A stretch of DNA of 64,000 nucleotides from Mycoplasmopsis citelli (GCF_900660645.1 NZ_LR215036.1:620001-684000), one strand, 5' to 3'; shown: positions 1 through 9,864, counted from the first letter of the stretch. Made by a program: numbers and translations. The notes: generated by a model from the sequence alone, not told the origin.

Positions 1-1157
1 TTGGAAGGTGCTTTTGGTGTATTTTGACTTGTTTGTGAACTTTGTGTAGTTGTAAAAGTAGTTTTTGTTCCTAAAGATGATTCTTTATGAGCTTTTTGTG
101 ATTTTTCTACTTCTTTTGCAACAGAAGGAATCCATCCAAAACCAGGGAAATGAATTATACCTGGAATGGTGTTAACACTATCAAGTTTCTTTTTAACTTC
201 CTCAGCTACTGATGGAATATATCCAAAGCCTGGAAGATGGAACAATCCTGGGATCGAGTTATCTTTAGGTTTGGCTTTTTTGCGTGCTTCTTCTAAATCT
301 TTTCTAACTCACCCAAATCCAGGAAAATGTACTAACCCTTTAATTGAATTATCTTTTGGTTTCCCAGGAATTTCATCGTTATTTTGAGATTTTGTTTGTA
401 AAACACTTAAATTTGAAAACAATTGATTAACTTTATCGACATTTACTTTCGGATCTTTATCGGTGTAAGTAAAAATATTGTTTGATTTTTGTTTTTGATC
501 TTGAACATATTTATTGAGTTCTTCTTGGTTCATCGTACCAATTTTTTGATTAAGAGCTATTACTTGAGCATATGCATCTTGTAAAAATCAAACATCCTTT
601 GAGAAATCTCATTTAGTATAATTTTTAATTTTTGAAAAACCTTTTTGATAAGATTTTTCAAGATTTTCAAAAAATTCATTATATTCTTTTACTGTTGGTA
701 AATTTTTATAAAGGACAAGTTGTTCAAGATCTTGTCTTAATTTTTTGCCAAGATCGCTTTTAGCTGGTTGAATAATTTCAACACTTGGTTGTTCATTTTT
801 AGTATCTTGGGAGCTAGTTTCTGATTGATCAGGTTTTTTGTCTGGTTTAGTACCTTCTTGACCTTTTGCAGAATTTGGTTTTTCTTCTTTAGGAGTATTA
901 TCTGTATGTTTATCAGGATTTTGGGTATCATCTGGAGCATTATTATGTTTTGATGGCTCTTCTTGTGTTGAGGAACTTGTTTCATCTTTTGGTTTTGGTG
1001 GTTCAACTTGTTTTTCGGGTGATTTATCTGGTTGCGGTTGAGACTGAGCTGGAGGTTGGTCTTTATTTTGTGAGCTTGAGCAAGAAACTGCAGCAATTGA
1101 TGCTGCTACAGGGGTTACAAAAAGCAATCAAAATTTTCAAAAATTATTTCTTTTCAT
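1..1157 (-). CDS. Variable surface lipoprotein, paralogue 1 (3' end outside window)
   Basis: The start is the ATG at 1157, followed by MKRNNFWKFW (both W are TGA), a hydrophobic stretch and a lipobox ending ASIAAVSC, so the mature protein should be a lipid-anchored surface protein. After Cys comes a long P/K/Q/E/S-rich disordered segment, then a helical block (LVLYKNLPTVKEYNEFFENLEKS) also found in the next two genes. The C-terminal part carries a 29-30 residue repeat (see separate entry). The frame is still open at base 1, giving at least 385 residues. It is first of three tandem paralogues. No function is recognisable beyond a surface lipoprotein; repeats and the promoter tract suggest a variable antigen. 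Confidence 0.85.
105..365 (-). repeat. In-gene tandem repeat, three units of 29-30 codons
   Basis: Three degenerate copies of a unit with the core IPGLxHFPGFGWIPSVAEEV lie head to tail within lipoprotein 1. The PGFG cores start near 323, 233 and 146, so the periods are 90 and 87 bases, both multiples of three. Reiterated in-frame units of this kind are common in size-variable mycoplasma surface lipoproteins. The frame stays open through all three. Confidence 0.75.
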
Positions 1158-1207
<50 letters not shown>

Positions 1208-1241
1208 GCGTTTTTGTTGAAAATTTTAAATTTTTATACAT

Positions 1242-1274
1242 AAAACATAACAAATCTTTTATTTGTTATGTTTT
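1242..1274 (-). terminator. Hairpin downstream of lipoprotein 2
   Basis: A perfect 14-base stem (AAAACATAACAAAT and its complement) with a 5-base loop lies 15 bases after the stop of lipoprotein 2. The T-run is weak, so efficiency is uncertain. Confidence 0.5.
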
Positions 1275-1288
1275 ATCAAAATTAATAC

Positions 1289-2155
1289 TTATTTTTTCGA
1301 TTGACTACTTTGGGTTTGACCATTTCTATTATTTACTGCTGCTTGAGCATTTAGTTTGTAAACTACTTCATTTAATTTATCAGAATCAATTGAAGGTGTG
1401 TTTTCAGTTGAAGAAATGAAAATGTTATTTCCTTTGTCTTGTAATTCTTTTATATATTTAAGAAAATCTTCATAAAAAACCGAATCTTTAAATTTATCTT
1501 CTAATTCAGCTACTTGTGCATATAAATATTTTAAATTTCAAGCATTTAGCTTAAATTTTATTTTTGTTTCTAAAGGAGTTGATTCACTTACAAATTTTGC
1601 ATCAGGAGTTGTATATTTTGTAAGATCGGTATCATATTGTGTTTTTGTGTTTCCTGATTTATAAAAAAGAAGTTCTTTGAGCTGTTCTTTTAGTTTTTTA
1701 ACATATTCTTCTTTGGCACTTTTTTGTGGATCCACTTTTGGTTGTTGTTCAGTTTCTTCTTGCTTTGAAGAATTACCATCACCTTGATCTGTTGGTGGTG
1801 TTTCTATGATTGTTTCTTCGGTTTTTTGTGGATTTTCAGTAGGCGGAGTAATTGAACCTTCTGGAGTTGTATCTTCTTTTTTAGTAGTGGTTTCTCCAGA
1901 AGTTGCAGGTGGATTAGTTTCGCCTTCAGGGTTTGGTTTTTCACCTGTCACTGGTGGATTTGTTTGTGAACCTTCAGGATTTATCGGATCTTTATCATCT
2001 CCTTTTGGAGGATTCATAGGTGTTGGCGGTTCGGTAACTTCAGGTTTTCCTGGATCTTCTTTAATTTGTGATTTAGCACACGAAATTGAAGCTACTGTAA
2101 TAGCTATAGGAGAAGCTAAAAGTAGTAAAGATTTTCAAAAATTATTTCTTTTCAT
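1289..2155 (-). CDS. Variable surface lipoprotein, paralogue 2
   Basis: This 288-residue protein starts MKRNNFWKSLLLLASP and has a lipobox ending VASISC, so it should be exported and lipidated. A proline/threonine/glutamate-rich low-complexity segment follows (residues ~25-140, with NPP and TTP motifs). A helical block (ELLFYKSGNTKTQYDTDL) matches the other two paralogues, and a YAQVAELED segment leads to a Q/S-rich tail. One internal Trp near 1538 is TGA. It lies between paralogues 1 and 3 in the same direction, each with its own upstream tract and downstream hairpin, so the three are probably transcribed separately. Function unknown; surface antigen by inference. Confidence 0.85.
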
Positions 2156-2203
2156 AGCAATATGATATATTAAAAAAAAAAAAAAAAAAAGATTTTTTTA
2201 CAA
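2156..2203 (-). promoter_or_regulatory. Promoter region with A19/T19 homopolymer
   Basis: Bases 2172-2190 are 19 consecutive A on the plus strand (T19 on the coding strand), placed between a TTGTAA element and AT-rich -10-like hexamers (TAATAT or TATCAT) just before the ATG of lipoprotein 2. The position matches the poly-A spacer tracts that switch vlp-type lipoprotein genes in some mycoplasmas. The link to switching is inference. Confidence 0.5.
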
Positions 2204-2222
2204 ATTTTCACATTTTACGATA

Positions 2223-2254
2223 AAAAAGTATAAGTAAACATACCTATACTTTTT
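2223..2254 (-). terminator. Hairpin downstream of lipoprotein 3
   Basis: AAAAAGTATA pairs with TATACTTTTT across a 12-base loop, 25 bases past the stop of lipoprotein 3. On the minus strand the 3' arm ends in a short T-run. Confidence 0.5.
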
Positions 2255-2279
2255 GAAATTTATAAATATTTAATATTTT

Positions 2280-3629
2280 TTAACTAGTTGGAGTCCCGCT
2301 AGCTCCCGAAGGGCCCGAAGATGCAGGTGTAGCTGGTGCGGACCCTGGATTTGAAGTTCCTCCCTGAGCGTTATTTGTTGACGATGCCGCAGAGGTTGCA
2401 CTTCCTGAAGAAGGAGTTGAAGCCATCATTTTAGGCTGATTTACTTGTGTTGAATCAAGTAATCCGGTAGTTCGTTGAAGTTCTTTTTTTATTTTAATAT
2501 CTTCGGCTTGCATATCAACAGATCCACTAGTAATTATGTTTAAAAATAGTTGATTTATACTTTGATAATCTAATGAAGGTTCTTCAACAGATTTTACAAT
2601 ATTATTTTCTCTATTTTGTTGTTCTTTAAGATATTTCATTAACTCAAGATCGTTCATAGTATTTAAATTTGCATCTAGTACCGCTATTTGTGCATATGCA
2701 AGTTTAAGTTTTAAAAGATCTCTGTTAAAATGTTCTTCTGTATATTTATCTTTGACATAGTCTTCTTTCTTTAAAGACGCCAAAAGCTGATTATATTTTT
2801 GAGTTGTATTCCCTCTTGAATAAAGAGATAGATTGCTTAATTGTTGAATTACTTTTTGAACATAAGGGGTAAGCAATACTAATTTTGAACCTAAAGCACT
2901 ACCTTTAGTTGTAAAGGTAAATCTAGGATTAATGTAATATTTTTCTTCGACCTTTTTAGCATTTTGTGAATTTAATTTACTTTGTAATGAATTAATTTCT
3001 AAAACATTAACTGTTGTAACTTCATTTTCAACTTTAAAAATTGAATCGCCTTGTGATTTTAATGAATCTATATATTCTTTAACTTCTGCATCACCTTTAG
3101 TTTTTAAAATTTCTAATAAATCTAATGCTTGAGAATAATATTTTTCTAAAAGAGTGGTGTCTTTTTCAAATTGTTCAGCAGTATATTTTGAATTAACAAA
3201 GGAATCTTTTTTATCTTTGAGATTTTTAAAGTATTGAGCATAATCTTCTTTTGTATATTTTTCATTATAAAGTGAAAGTTTTTGAATTTCAGCTTTGAGT
3301 TGTTGAAATGACGCAGATAAAGAAGGAGCAGTCCCAGTGCCTGGATTAGGAGCTGGGGTTCCTTTGCCTTTTTGGTCATCTTTATCATCTGTTTGTGGTT
3401 TTTGATCTGAAGGATTTTGAACTTCCGGTTGTGGTTGTGTACCAGGTTCTTGATTTGATTGTCCTTCCCCATTATTAGGTGGAGGGGTTGTCTCATTACC
3501 AGGGGTTCCTTGAGAATCGCCGTCCTTTTGAGGTGGGGTTGTTGGACTTGAACAAGATACTGAAGCTATTGAAATAATAGCAGGAGTTGCTAATATAAAT
3601 AAATGTTTTAATAATCTGTTTCTTTTCAT
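2280..3629 (-). CDS. Variable surface lipoprotein, paralogue 3
   Basis: This 449-residue protein has the signal MKRNRLLKHLFILATPAII and a lipobox ending IASVSC. After a P/Q/G/N-rich linker (residues ~28-105) come two copies of the helical block seen once in the neighbouring paralogues: LSLYNEKYTKEDYAQYF near residue 118 and LSLYSRGNTTQKYNQLL near residue 275, each followed by a long helix with YxQA. The last ~50 residues are rich in Ser, Ala, Gly, Pro and Thr, and the DNA there is noticeably richer in GC than its surroundings. It contains no TGA codon. Function unknown; surface antigen by inference. Confidence 0.85.
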   Translation of the reverse strand: MKRNRLLKHLFILATPAIISIASVSCSSPTTPPQKDGDSQGTPGNETTPPPNNGEGQSNQEPGTQPQPEVQNPSDQKPQTDDKDDQKGKGTPAPNPGTGTAPSLSASFQQLKAEIQKLSLYNEKYTKEDYAQYFKNLKDKKDSFVNSKYTAEQFEKDTTLLEKYYSQALDLLEILKTKGDAEVKEYIDSLKSQGDSIFKVENEVTTVNVLEINSLQSKLNSQNAKKVEEKYYINPRFTFTTKGSALGSKLVLLTPYVQKVIQQLSNLSLYSRGNTTQKYNQLLASLKKEDYVKDKYTEEHFNRDLLKLKLAYAQIAVLDANLNTMNDLELMKYLKEQQNRENNIVKSVEEPSLDYQSINQLFLNIITSGSVDMQAEDIKIKKELQRTTGLLDSTQVNQPKMMASTPSSGSATSAASSTNNAQGGTSNPGSAPATPASSGPSGASGTPTS

Positions 3630-3675
3630 AGTATCCTTATTATATATATATATATATATATATATAATGGAAACA
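3630..3675 (-). promoter_or_regulatory. Promoter region with (TA)13 tract
   Basis: Bases 3641-3666 are a 26-base TA alternation upstream of lipoprotein 3. On the coding strand the tract runs into TATAAT and then AAGGAT, a plausible ribosome binding site 3 bases before the ATG. This is the third simple-sequence tract in the same position relative to a paralogous lipoprotein gene. Confidence 0.5.
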
Positions 3676-3714
3676 TTTTCTTATAAATTTCCACATTTTA
3701 ATTGATAATTTGTC

Positions 3715-3745
3715 TTATAAAAAGTGCTGATAGCACTTTTTATAA
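3715..3745 (-). terminator. Terminator after pyk
   Basis: TTATAAAAAGTGCT pairs perfectly with AGCACTTTTTATAA around a 3-base loop, 31 bases after the pyk stop codon. A/T flanks allow function in either direction. Confidence 0.7.
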
Positions 3746-3775
3746 CATTTTTAACATTTACTATACGTACCCTGA

Positions 3776-5206
3776 TTATTTTACAACATGTTCTGTAATT
3801 TTAGTGTTTTCAACTACAAGGAATTTATCGCCTTTACGTGGACTAAAAGGAGATAGAGCGTCTTGACCATTGCTATGATCAGCTTTAATTTCAGCAAATA
3901 ATTTTGCTGATTCTAAAGAAACATAAACTCCTGAATATATTCCAAAGCCATTGAGCAATAATTGATCATCAACAATTCCTACTACAGTGGCATTTGGTCT
4001 AAATTTAGCAATTGATTTAATTAAAGTTCCAGTTTTTGAAAGGACCACAACGAACTTATACTCACCAGTTTTGGTACGATTTGCAATTGAATATGCAATT
4101 AAAGTTCTTACGTCATTAGCATCTGAATTCTTTAAGTTCATATCAAGTTGTTTGTCATAATATTGTCTTGAGTAGAATTCTTTTTCGGCTTTTTTGCTAA
4201 TAGCTGTCATAGTTTTAACAGCTTCAAGTGGGAATGAACCATTAGCGCTTTCTCCTGAAAGCATTGTTGAATCAGCTCCAAGCTCAACAGCATAATACAC
4301 ATCAGTTACTTCAGCTCGAGTTGGATGAGGAGTATTTTCCATTGAATCAAGCATTTGAGTTGCAACAATAACTGGTTTCCCAGTTTCACGACATTTTCTA
4401 ATAATTCGTTTTTGATAATATGGAACATCATAATAAGGAATTTCAAGCCCTAAATCTCCACGTGCGACCATAATTCCATCTGAATATTTGATAATTTCAT
4501 CAATGTTTTTTACTCCTAAATATGATTCAATTTTAGAAATAATTTGCACATGTTTTCCATTATTATCATCAAGTAATTTTCTTAGTTCTAAAACATTTTT
4601 TGCTGAATTAACAAATGAAGCCGCTACATAATTAATACCATTTTTAATTCCAAATAAAACATCACTAACATCTTTATCAGCTAAAAATGGTAAGCTAAAT
4701 TCAACCCCTGGTAAATTGATACGTTTATTAGTTTTTAAGGTGTGAGTGTTTTCGGCTTTAACTTTAACATAACCTTGTCCCACTTCTTCAACAACTGTTG
4801 AGAGTTTTCCATCATCAAGCAATACTTGATTTCCAACTGCTAGATCTTTAGACATATCATAAGCAACAGTAATTTCAGTTGAACTTCCTTCTAAAGATTG
4901 ATATTTATCTGCAGTTGTATATACAGTTATGATGCTTCCTGACTTAATAACTTGAGCTCCATCTTTCATTTTTCCAACTCGAATTTCTGGACCTTTAGTA
5001 TCAAGCATTATTGAGAGGGGAATTGCTAAGTCTTTTGATAATTTTTTAGCGATTAAAAATTTGTTTAATTGTTCTTCTTGACTTCCGTGTGAAAAATTAG
5101 CTCTAACACAAGTAACTCCATTTTCTACAAGTGATTTTAACACTGAATAACTATCACTTGAAGGGCCAATTGTGGCAACTAATTTTGTTCTTTTTTGTAC
5201 ATGCAT
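3776..5206 (-). CDS. pyk: Pyruvate kinase
   Basis: This 476-residue protein converts phosphoenolpyruvate and ADP to pyruvate and ATP, the last step of glycolysis and a main ATP source for a mycoplasma. Recognisable motifs in order are the N-terminal TKLVATIGPSS, ANFSHG, DTKGPEIRVG, the catalytic-lysine region ISKIESYLG, MVARGDLGLEIP with its metal and substrate ligands, VATQMLDSM, and the C-terminal allosteric-type domain ending KITEHVVK. Length matches the usual 470-480. The ATG follows AAGGAGTAAAAATG-type context. It stands alone between the lipoproteins and the pta operon, with its own terminator. Confidence 0.97.
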   Translation of the reverse strand: MHVQKRTKLVATIGPSSDSYSVLKSLVENGVTCVRANFSHGSQEEQLNKFLIAKKLSKDLAIPLSIMLDTKGPEIRVGKMKDGAQVIKSGSIITVYTTADKYQSLEGSSTEITVAYDMSKDLAVGNQVLLDDGKLSTVVEEVGQGYVKVKAENTHTLKTNKRINLPGVEFSLPFLADKDVSDVLFGIKNGINYVAASFVNSAKNVLELRKLLDDNNGKHVQIISKIESYLGVKNIDEIIKYSDGIMVARGDLGLEIPYYDVPYYQKRIIRKCRETGKPVIVATQMLDSMENTPHPTRAEVTDVYYAVELGADSTMLSGESANGSFPLEAVKTMTAISKKAEKEFYSRQYYDKQLDMNLKNSDANDVRTLIAYSIANRTKTGEYKFVVVLSKTGTLIKSIAKFRPNATVVGIVDDQLLLNGFGIYSGVYVSLESAKLFAEIKADHSNGQDALSPFSPRKGDKFLVVENTKITEHVVK

Positions 5207-5351
5207 TTTTACTCCTTGTAGTTATAATATCTATATTATTTTACCAATTTAATGGACTAAATCTTTTGAAAAATTGCAAAATCAATTCTTAAAAAGGTAA
5301 AAATTCCACATTTTTTGGTTTTAAAAGTTGAAAAATAGTGCAAATTTTGCA

Positions 5352-6476
5352 CTATGAATTTTTAAATTGATCTTTTTTAAGTTTAATTAAACCGGTATAA
5401 ATTAGTAATTGTTGCGAAGAATAAACATCATATCTAAAGATAACTTCATCGCCATTTTTGTTAATGTTTTGTTGGAATTTATAAGTATTCCCAGCTGGGA
5501 TATTATCAAGTTTTAATTCTTTAAAAAGCGATGTTTTTAAATCATAAGATTTTTCAATTTCTTCAAGAGTTAACTCAGAAAGTTTCTTGGTAACTGCACT
5601 TAAAGATACTTTGTTTCCTCAATCATTTTTAATGTCAAAGTAATTTTGTAAATTTACCGAAATTTCTGGACCAAAGAACGATTCATTAGTTGATGATAAC
5701 GTTGAAATTTGATCTAAATTATTTAAATTAGCAAAGTTTACTTTAGCTAGTAAATACGGTTTAATTGTGATGTTTTTATCATCAAAACTTACAACGCTTT
5801 TTGAATAATCAATTAAGGTTGAATTAGGTAAATCAAAACTTACAATTGATTTTAAAAGAGCTTCTTTATCATTTGTATTATCTTGATTATATTTATCCTT
5901 TATTTGTGTTAGTGAATTAAAATCTACCAGTCCATGAAGCTTAGCGTCTGCAGAATTTACAAATAAATATTGCTTTTGGCTCTCAAAATTTACTTTTTTA
6001 AAGCCTTTTAAAGTGAAAATTTTTTCAGTTTTTTGAGGGGTCCCAATTTTAGAAATAAAATCAGTTAGTGTTACTTTTAAAAACAACTCTCCTTCTAAAT
6101 CATTAGCATATGAATGAAATTCGATTAAAAATTTATCTTTAAAAGCATTTAATAATGTTCCATTTTTAGCTCTAAGGATAAATTCTCTTTGAGCTAAATC
6201 GCTTGAAGTAGGAAAATTTTTAAAGAATAATTCTTCGGTTCAATATTTGGAATTTACCTGAATATTGTGAGTTTTATTTTCAGTAGCATAATCAGAAGCT
6301 AATAAAGTAGATAAATCTTTATTTGAAGTAAATTCAAAATCTGCTAAAGTAGCATTTTTAACACTGCTACTAGAATTTTTAGAAATAGCTACTGATGTAC
6401 CAATAATTGCTGCAAGCAATACTGATGCAGTTCCTCCTAAAATTATCATTTTGAATTTATCAGTGATTTTTTTCAT
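5352..6476 (-). CDS. Membrane-anchored protein of unknown function
   Basis: This 374-residue protein has a short basic start, one hydrophobic segment at residues ~10-32 (MIILGGTASVLLAAIIG) and no cysteine lipobox, so it is most likely anchored by an uncleaved signal with the rest outside the cell. The remainder is hydrophilic and Lys/Asn/Ser-rich with no motif I recognise. Trp codons near 6240 and 5637 are TGA. Its ATG lies inside the 3' end of ysxC (17-base overlap), placing it last in the pta-ackA-coaD-ysxC chain and implying translational coupling. The family is unknown to me. Confidence 0.75.
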
Positions 6477-7053
6477 CTTCAGCTCCTAAAATACTATTTA
6501 TAAAGGTAATTAAATCAGCAATTCCAAATTTTGTTTCACTAGAAACAAAATAGGTGTTGGTAAAATTATATTCTTTAACTGATTGTTTGTGATTTTTAAG
6601 TAACTTACTTTTTTCTGATTGTTTAAGTTTATCTAATTTAGTATAAACAATCGTAAATGGGATCTTGTTAATAGTTAAAAAATTAATAACTTGTGAGTCA
6701 ATTTTAGTAATCCCATGTCGAGCATCAAGAAGCAAAAATAAATTGTCTAAATTTTGACGTTTAAGTAAATATTCTTCAATCATTAAAGTCATTTTTTCTT
6801 TTTGAGCATGCGAAAGTCGTGCGTATCCATATCCAGGTAAATCTACAAAAACTGCTCCATAATAATTTTCAAAGAAATTTAATAATTGGGTTCGTCCGGG
6901 GGTTTTAGAAACTTTAGCAAGTTTTGAATTGTTTGTTAAAGCATTAATTAAAGAACTTTTACCCACATTTGAACGACCCCAAAATGCTATTTCTTTATTT
7001 GGATGTTGATACCAATTAGAAATATTTGAAGAAGATTTGATAAATTTAAACAT
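6460..7053 (-). CDS. ysxC: Ribosome biogenesis GTP-binding protein YsxC/EngB
   Basis: This 197-residue small GTPase acts in assembly of the large ribosomal subunit. Walker A is GRSNVGKSS near residue 26, followed by switch region TPGRTQ, the G3 motif DLPGYGYA, and G4 TKLDK; the order and length match the YihA/EngB/YsxC family. The stop overlaps the next gene and the start is 2 bases after coaD. Confidence 0.95.
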   Translation of the reverse strand: MFKFIKSSSNISNWYQHPNKEIAFWGRSNVGKSSLINALTNNSKLAKVSKTPGRTQLLNFFENYYGAVFVDLPGYGYARLSHAQKEKMTLMIEEYLLKRQNLDNLFLLLDARHGITKIDSQVINFLTINKIPFTIVYTKLDKLKQSEKSKLLKNHKQSVKEYNFTNTYFVSSETKFGIADLITFINSILGAEDEKNH

Positions 7054-7055
7054 AA

Positions 7056-7484
7056 TTACTTATTTAATCTTTCTTTGTGTCGAATTAGTGTTGATGAATA
7101 TTTAACACTTTTATAATTTGGAATTATTAAAATTGTTTCAAGTTTAGAATTTAAATGTTTGTTTCCGGCCGCAAGCTCAAGTTCATAGTTAAAATCGTGA
7201 TTATCTCTAGCACTTCGAATGATAAAATTAGCATTTAATTGCTTAGCAAAAACTGCAGTAAATTCATTTTCATTCATTAGAACTTCTACATTTTCAAAAT
7301 TAGCAAGTTGTTTTTTAGTGTTTGAAAATCTCTGATTAATATCACTTTGATTTTCTTTGTCAGGATTATTGGTAACAATCACATAAACTTTATCAAACAA
7401 AAGAAGTGCTTTTTTTAAAATTTGAATATGACCTTGATGCAGGGGGTCAAAGCTTCCTGGGTAAATTGCTTTTTTAACTTTCAT
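7056..7484 (-). CDS. coaD: Phosphopantetheine adenylyltransferase
   Basis: This 142-residue enzyme joins 4'-phosphopantetheine and ATP to give dephospho-CoA, the penultimate CoA step. The nucleotidyltransferase motif YPGSFDPLHQGH at residues ~8-19 supplies the HxGH signature, and RSARDNHDFNYE matches the substrate-binding region. The C-terminal SSTLIR stretch resembles the ISST(R) motif. Its start lies 11 bases inside the end of ackA. It links to the CoA genes coaBC and coaX near 54.6-56.5 kb. Confidence 0.95.
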   Translation of the reverse strand: MKVKKAIYPGSFDPLHQGHIQILKKALLLFDKVYVIVTNNPDKENQSDINQRFSNTKKQLANFENVEVLMNENEFTAVFAKQLNANFIIRSARDNHDFNYELELAAGNKHLNSKLETILIIPNYKSVKYSSTLIRHKERLNK

Positions 7485-8661
7485 ATAGTTTTAATGCGTC
7501 TTTAGCAATTAAAAGTTCTTCATTGGTACGAACTACGTACACAGGAATTTCGCTTTCTGAAGTAGTAATTAATTGGTATTCTCCAATTTTTCCTTCGTTA
7601 GCATTTTTGTCTAAAATAATATTTTTAAAGTGTAATTTACTTAACACTTTTTCACGAATTGCCACTGCATTTTCACCAATTCCTGCTGTAAAAACAATAG
7701 CATCAATTTTTCCACCTAATTTGTTAAAGTACATTGCAGTGTAATCAGCAATTTTTTGAGTGTACAAATCAATAGCAAATTGAGCATCAGCATTTCCTTG
7801 CTTTGCTTGTTCAGTTACATCACGCATATCTGAAGAAATTCCCGAAACTCCAAGTAGGCCACTTTCTTTATTTAGCATGCTGGTAAATTCTGAAATACTC
7901 ATTCCGTTTTGCTTCATCACAAATTCGTGAATTGAAGGATCAATATCTCCTGAACGAGTTCCCATCATAATTCCAGCTAGTGGAGTTAGCCCCATTGTAG
8001 TATCAAAAGATTTTGAATCTTTAACTGCACAAAGTGAAGCACCATTTCCAATATGTAAGTTAATAAAAGTAACTTTTTCTTTGTTTAAAATTTCTTGTAA
8101 TTTTAAAGTAATATAGCGATGGCTAATTCCGTGTGCTCCATAGCGTTTAATTTTATATTGTTCGGTTAATTGTTTAGGAATTGGATAGGTATTATTAACT
8201 TTATCAATAGTAGTATGAAATGCGGTATCAAAATTAGCGCTTAATTTAGCATTTGGAAAGACTTTTTTAAATCCATTCATGGCTTGAACTGCTCCAGGAT
8301 TATGAAGCGGTGCATAAATTGAACATTGATCAATAATTTCAATGGCTTTATCATCAATTTTTGAAGATTTTGTAAAAAATTCTCCACCTTGAACCACTCT
8401 AAAACCAATATATTCAATTTCGTTTTTATCTTTGATTAAATTAATTTCTTGCATTAATTTATATACTTCTTCTACGGCTACTTCATGGTTTTCCATTTTA
8501 ACTTCTTTTTCGAATTTTTGTGTAGTTTTAATAGTAATATTACCCATTGGAAGAGTAATTCTTTCAGCAAGTCCTGTAGCAATAACATTTAAAGTGTCTT
8601 TTTCAAAAAGACTCATTTTAATTGAGCTACTTCCAGCATTAATAACTAAAATTTTATTCAT
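7474..8661 (-). CDS. ackA: Acetate kinase
   Basis: This 395-residue enzyme transfers phosphate from acetyl phosphate to ADP, giving acetate and ATP. The N-terminal VINAGSSSIKMSLF, the central HLGNG-type motif (here HIGNGASLCAV), TPLAGIMMGTRSGDIDP and the C-terminal FTAGIGENA are all present, as expected for the acetate/propionate kinase family. It follows pta by 2 bases and overlaps coaD, so it is translated in a tightly coupled operon that runs from acetyl-CoA to ATP. Confidence 0.97.
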   Translation of the reverse strand: MNKILVINAGSSSIKMSLFEKDTLNVIATGLAERITLPMGNITIKTTQKFEKEVKMENHEVAVEEVYKLMQEINLIKDKNEIEYIGFRVVQGGEFFTKSSKIDDKAIEIIDQCSIYAPLHNPGAVQAMNGFKKVFPNAKLSANFDTAFHTTIDKVNNTYPIPKQLTEQYKIKRYGAHGISHRYITLKLQEILNKEKVTFINLHIGNGASLCAVKDSKSFDTTMGLTPLAGIMMGTRSGDIDPSIHEFVMKQNGMSISEFTSMLNKESGLLGVSGISSDMRDVTEQAKQGNADAQFAIDLYTQKIADYTAMYFNKLGGKIDAIVFTAGIGENAVAIREKVLSKLHFKNIILDKNANEGKIGEYQLITTSESEIPVYVVRTNEELLIAKDALKLYES

Positions 8662-8663
8662 CT

Positions 8664-9620
8664 TTATTTACTTCCTTCGCTTTGTAATGCAGTAATTAAA
8701 ACAGTATTTACTACATCATTTACTGTTGACCCTCTTGAAAGGTCATTAACTGGTTTTTTAGTACCAACTACCACTGGACCAATAGCTCCATAACCAGCAA
8801 ATCTTTGCACTAATTTATAACCAATATTTCCTGCATTTAAATCTGGAAATACAAGCACATTAGCTGATTGATTGAAACTTTCGCCTTTATATTTAGCTTT
8901 TCGAATTTCTAAATCAATAGCTGCATCAAGTTGAATTTCTCCAAGAGCTTTTTGAGTTGCTTTTTCATTATATAAATCAGTTGCTAATTTGACTAATTCT
9001 GATTCAGGGGTTTTAGCTGAAAAGCTAGTTGAAAAAGATAAAAAGGCCACCTTAGGGTCAAATCCCATTTGAGTAGCAAAATCTTTTGCATTAAGGCCAA
9101 TTTCAGCAAGTTGTTCAGCTGTTGGTTTAACATTAACTGAAATATCTGAAAAAATGAAATTTTGTTCGTCTTTATGCATAATCATAGCCGAAGAAATAGT
9201 TTTAGTTCCTTCTTTTGGACCAATAGCTTTAAAAGCGGCTCTTAAAATATCAGCTGTAGCATATTTTAATCCCCCAACAACTCCATCAGCTTGACCAAGT
9301 GCAAGAAGCATCATAGCATAAAAAGGTCTAGTTGATAATGCTTTTTGAGCTTGTTCAAGGGTTTCTTTTCCTTTTCTAAGCTCTACGTATTTAGCTGTTA
9401 AATGCTCAAGTTTATCTTTATCTTCGAAAATATTAACAAAGTTAAATCCCTCAACTTTGTCTTTATCATCTTCAACTAATAAAATAGTTTTAATGTTTGA
9501 ATGCTTTTGTAACTCTTTAGCCGCTTGAACCATTCTTGGATCATCTCCATCAATTAAAACAATGGTTTTTTGACTAGCTAATTGTTTTACTTTTGTTTGT
9601 AGTGATAATTCAAAATTCAC
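8664..9620 (-). CDS. pta: Phosphate acetyltransferase
   Basis: This 318-residue enzyme converts acetyl-CoA and phosphate to acetyl phosphate and CoA. It is the short form without the N-terminal regulatory domain. Family motifs include the GLKYATADILRAAFKAIG segment, SSAMIMH, and the C-terminal FPDLNAGNIGYKLVQRFAG and GPVVVG(T)KKPVNDLSRG. It is the first gene of the pta-ackA-coaD-ysxC chain, with AAAGGAG before the ATG. Confidence 0.97.
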   Translation of the reverse strand: MNFELSLQTKVKQLASQKTIVLIDGDDPRMVQAAKELQKHSNIKTILLVEDDKDKVEGFNFVNIFEDKDKLEHLTAKYVELRKGKETLEQAQKALSTRPFYAMMLLALGQADGVVGGLKYATADILRAAFKAIGPKEGTKTISSAMIMHKDEQNFIFSDISVNVKPTAEQLAEIGLNAKDFATQMGFDPKVAFLSFSTSFSAKTPESELVKLATDLYNEKATQKALGEIQLDAAIDLEIRKAKYKGESFNQSANVLVFPDLNAGNIGYKLVQRFAGYGAIGPVVVGTKKPVNDLSRGSTVNDVVNTVLITALQSEGSK

Positions 9621-9864
9621 AATTACTCCTTTAAATCAATATACTATCTATTTTATTCTTTTCTAAAAAAGATATTTTAAAAATCCTTATAAACTTATTT
9701 TTGTTGGAAATTAGTGTAAAAAGGAAATATTTTCAATAATTTTTTGGATAAAAAATTTCTTTTATTTGTAATTTGTTTATTAAAATTTTTTATAAATTTA
9801 CTATTTTCATTAAAATTTTACAAGAACAGTTTCATTATATATTTACACATATATAATTATTCTT

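Noticed and set aside
737-1096. Open frame of 119 codons overlapping lipoprotein 1 on the same strand
   Set aside because: Another frame of a low-complexity region; the product is an Asn/Gln/Lys/Leu composition artefact with no ribosome site, while the lipoprotein frame has signal peptide and lipobox.
1806-2165. Plus-strand frame of 119 codons opposite lipoprotein 2
   Set aside because: Mirror of the Pro/Thr-rich repeats; no start context, and it runs through the start and promoter tract of the real gene.
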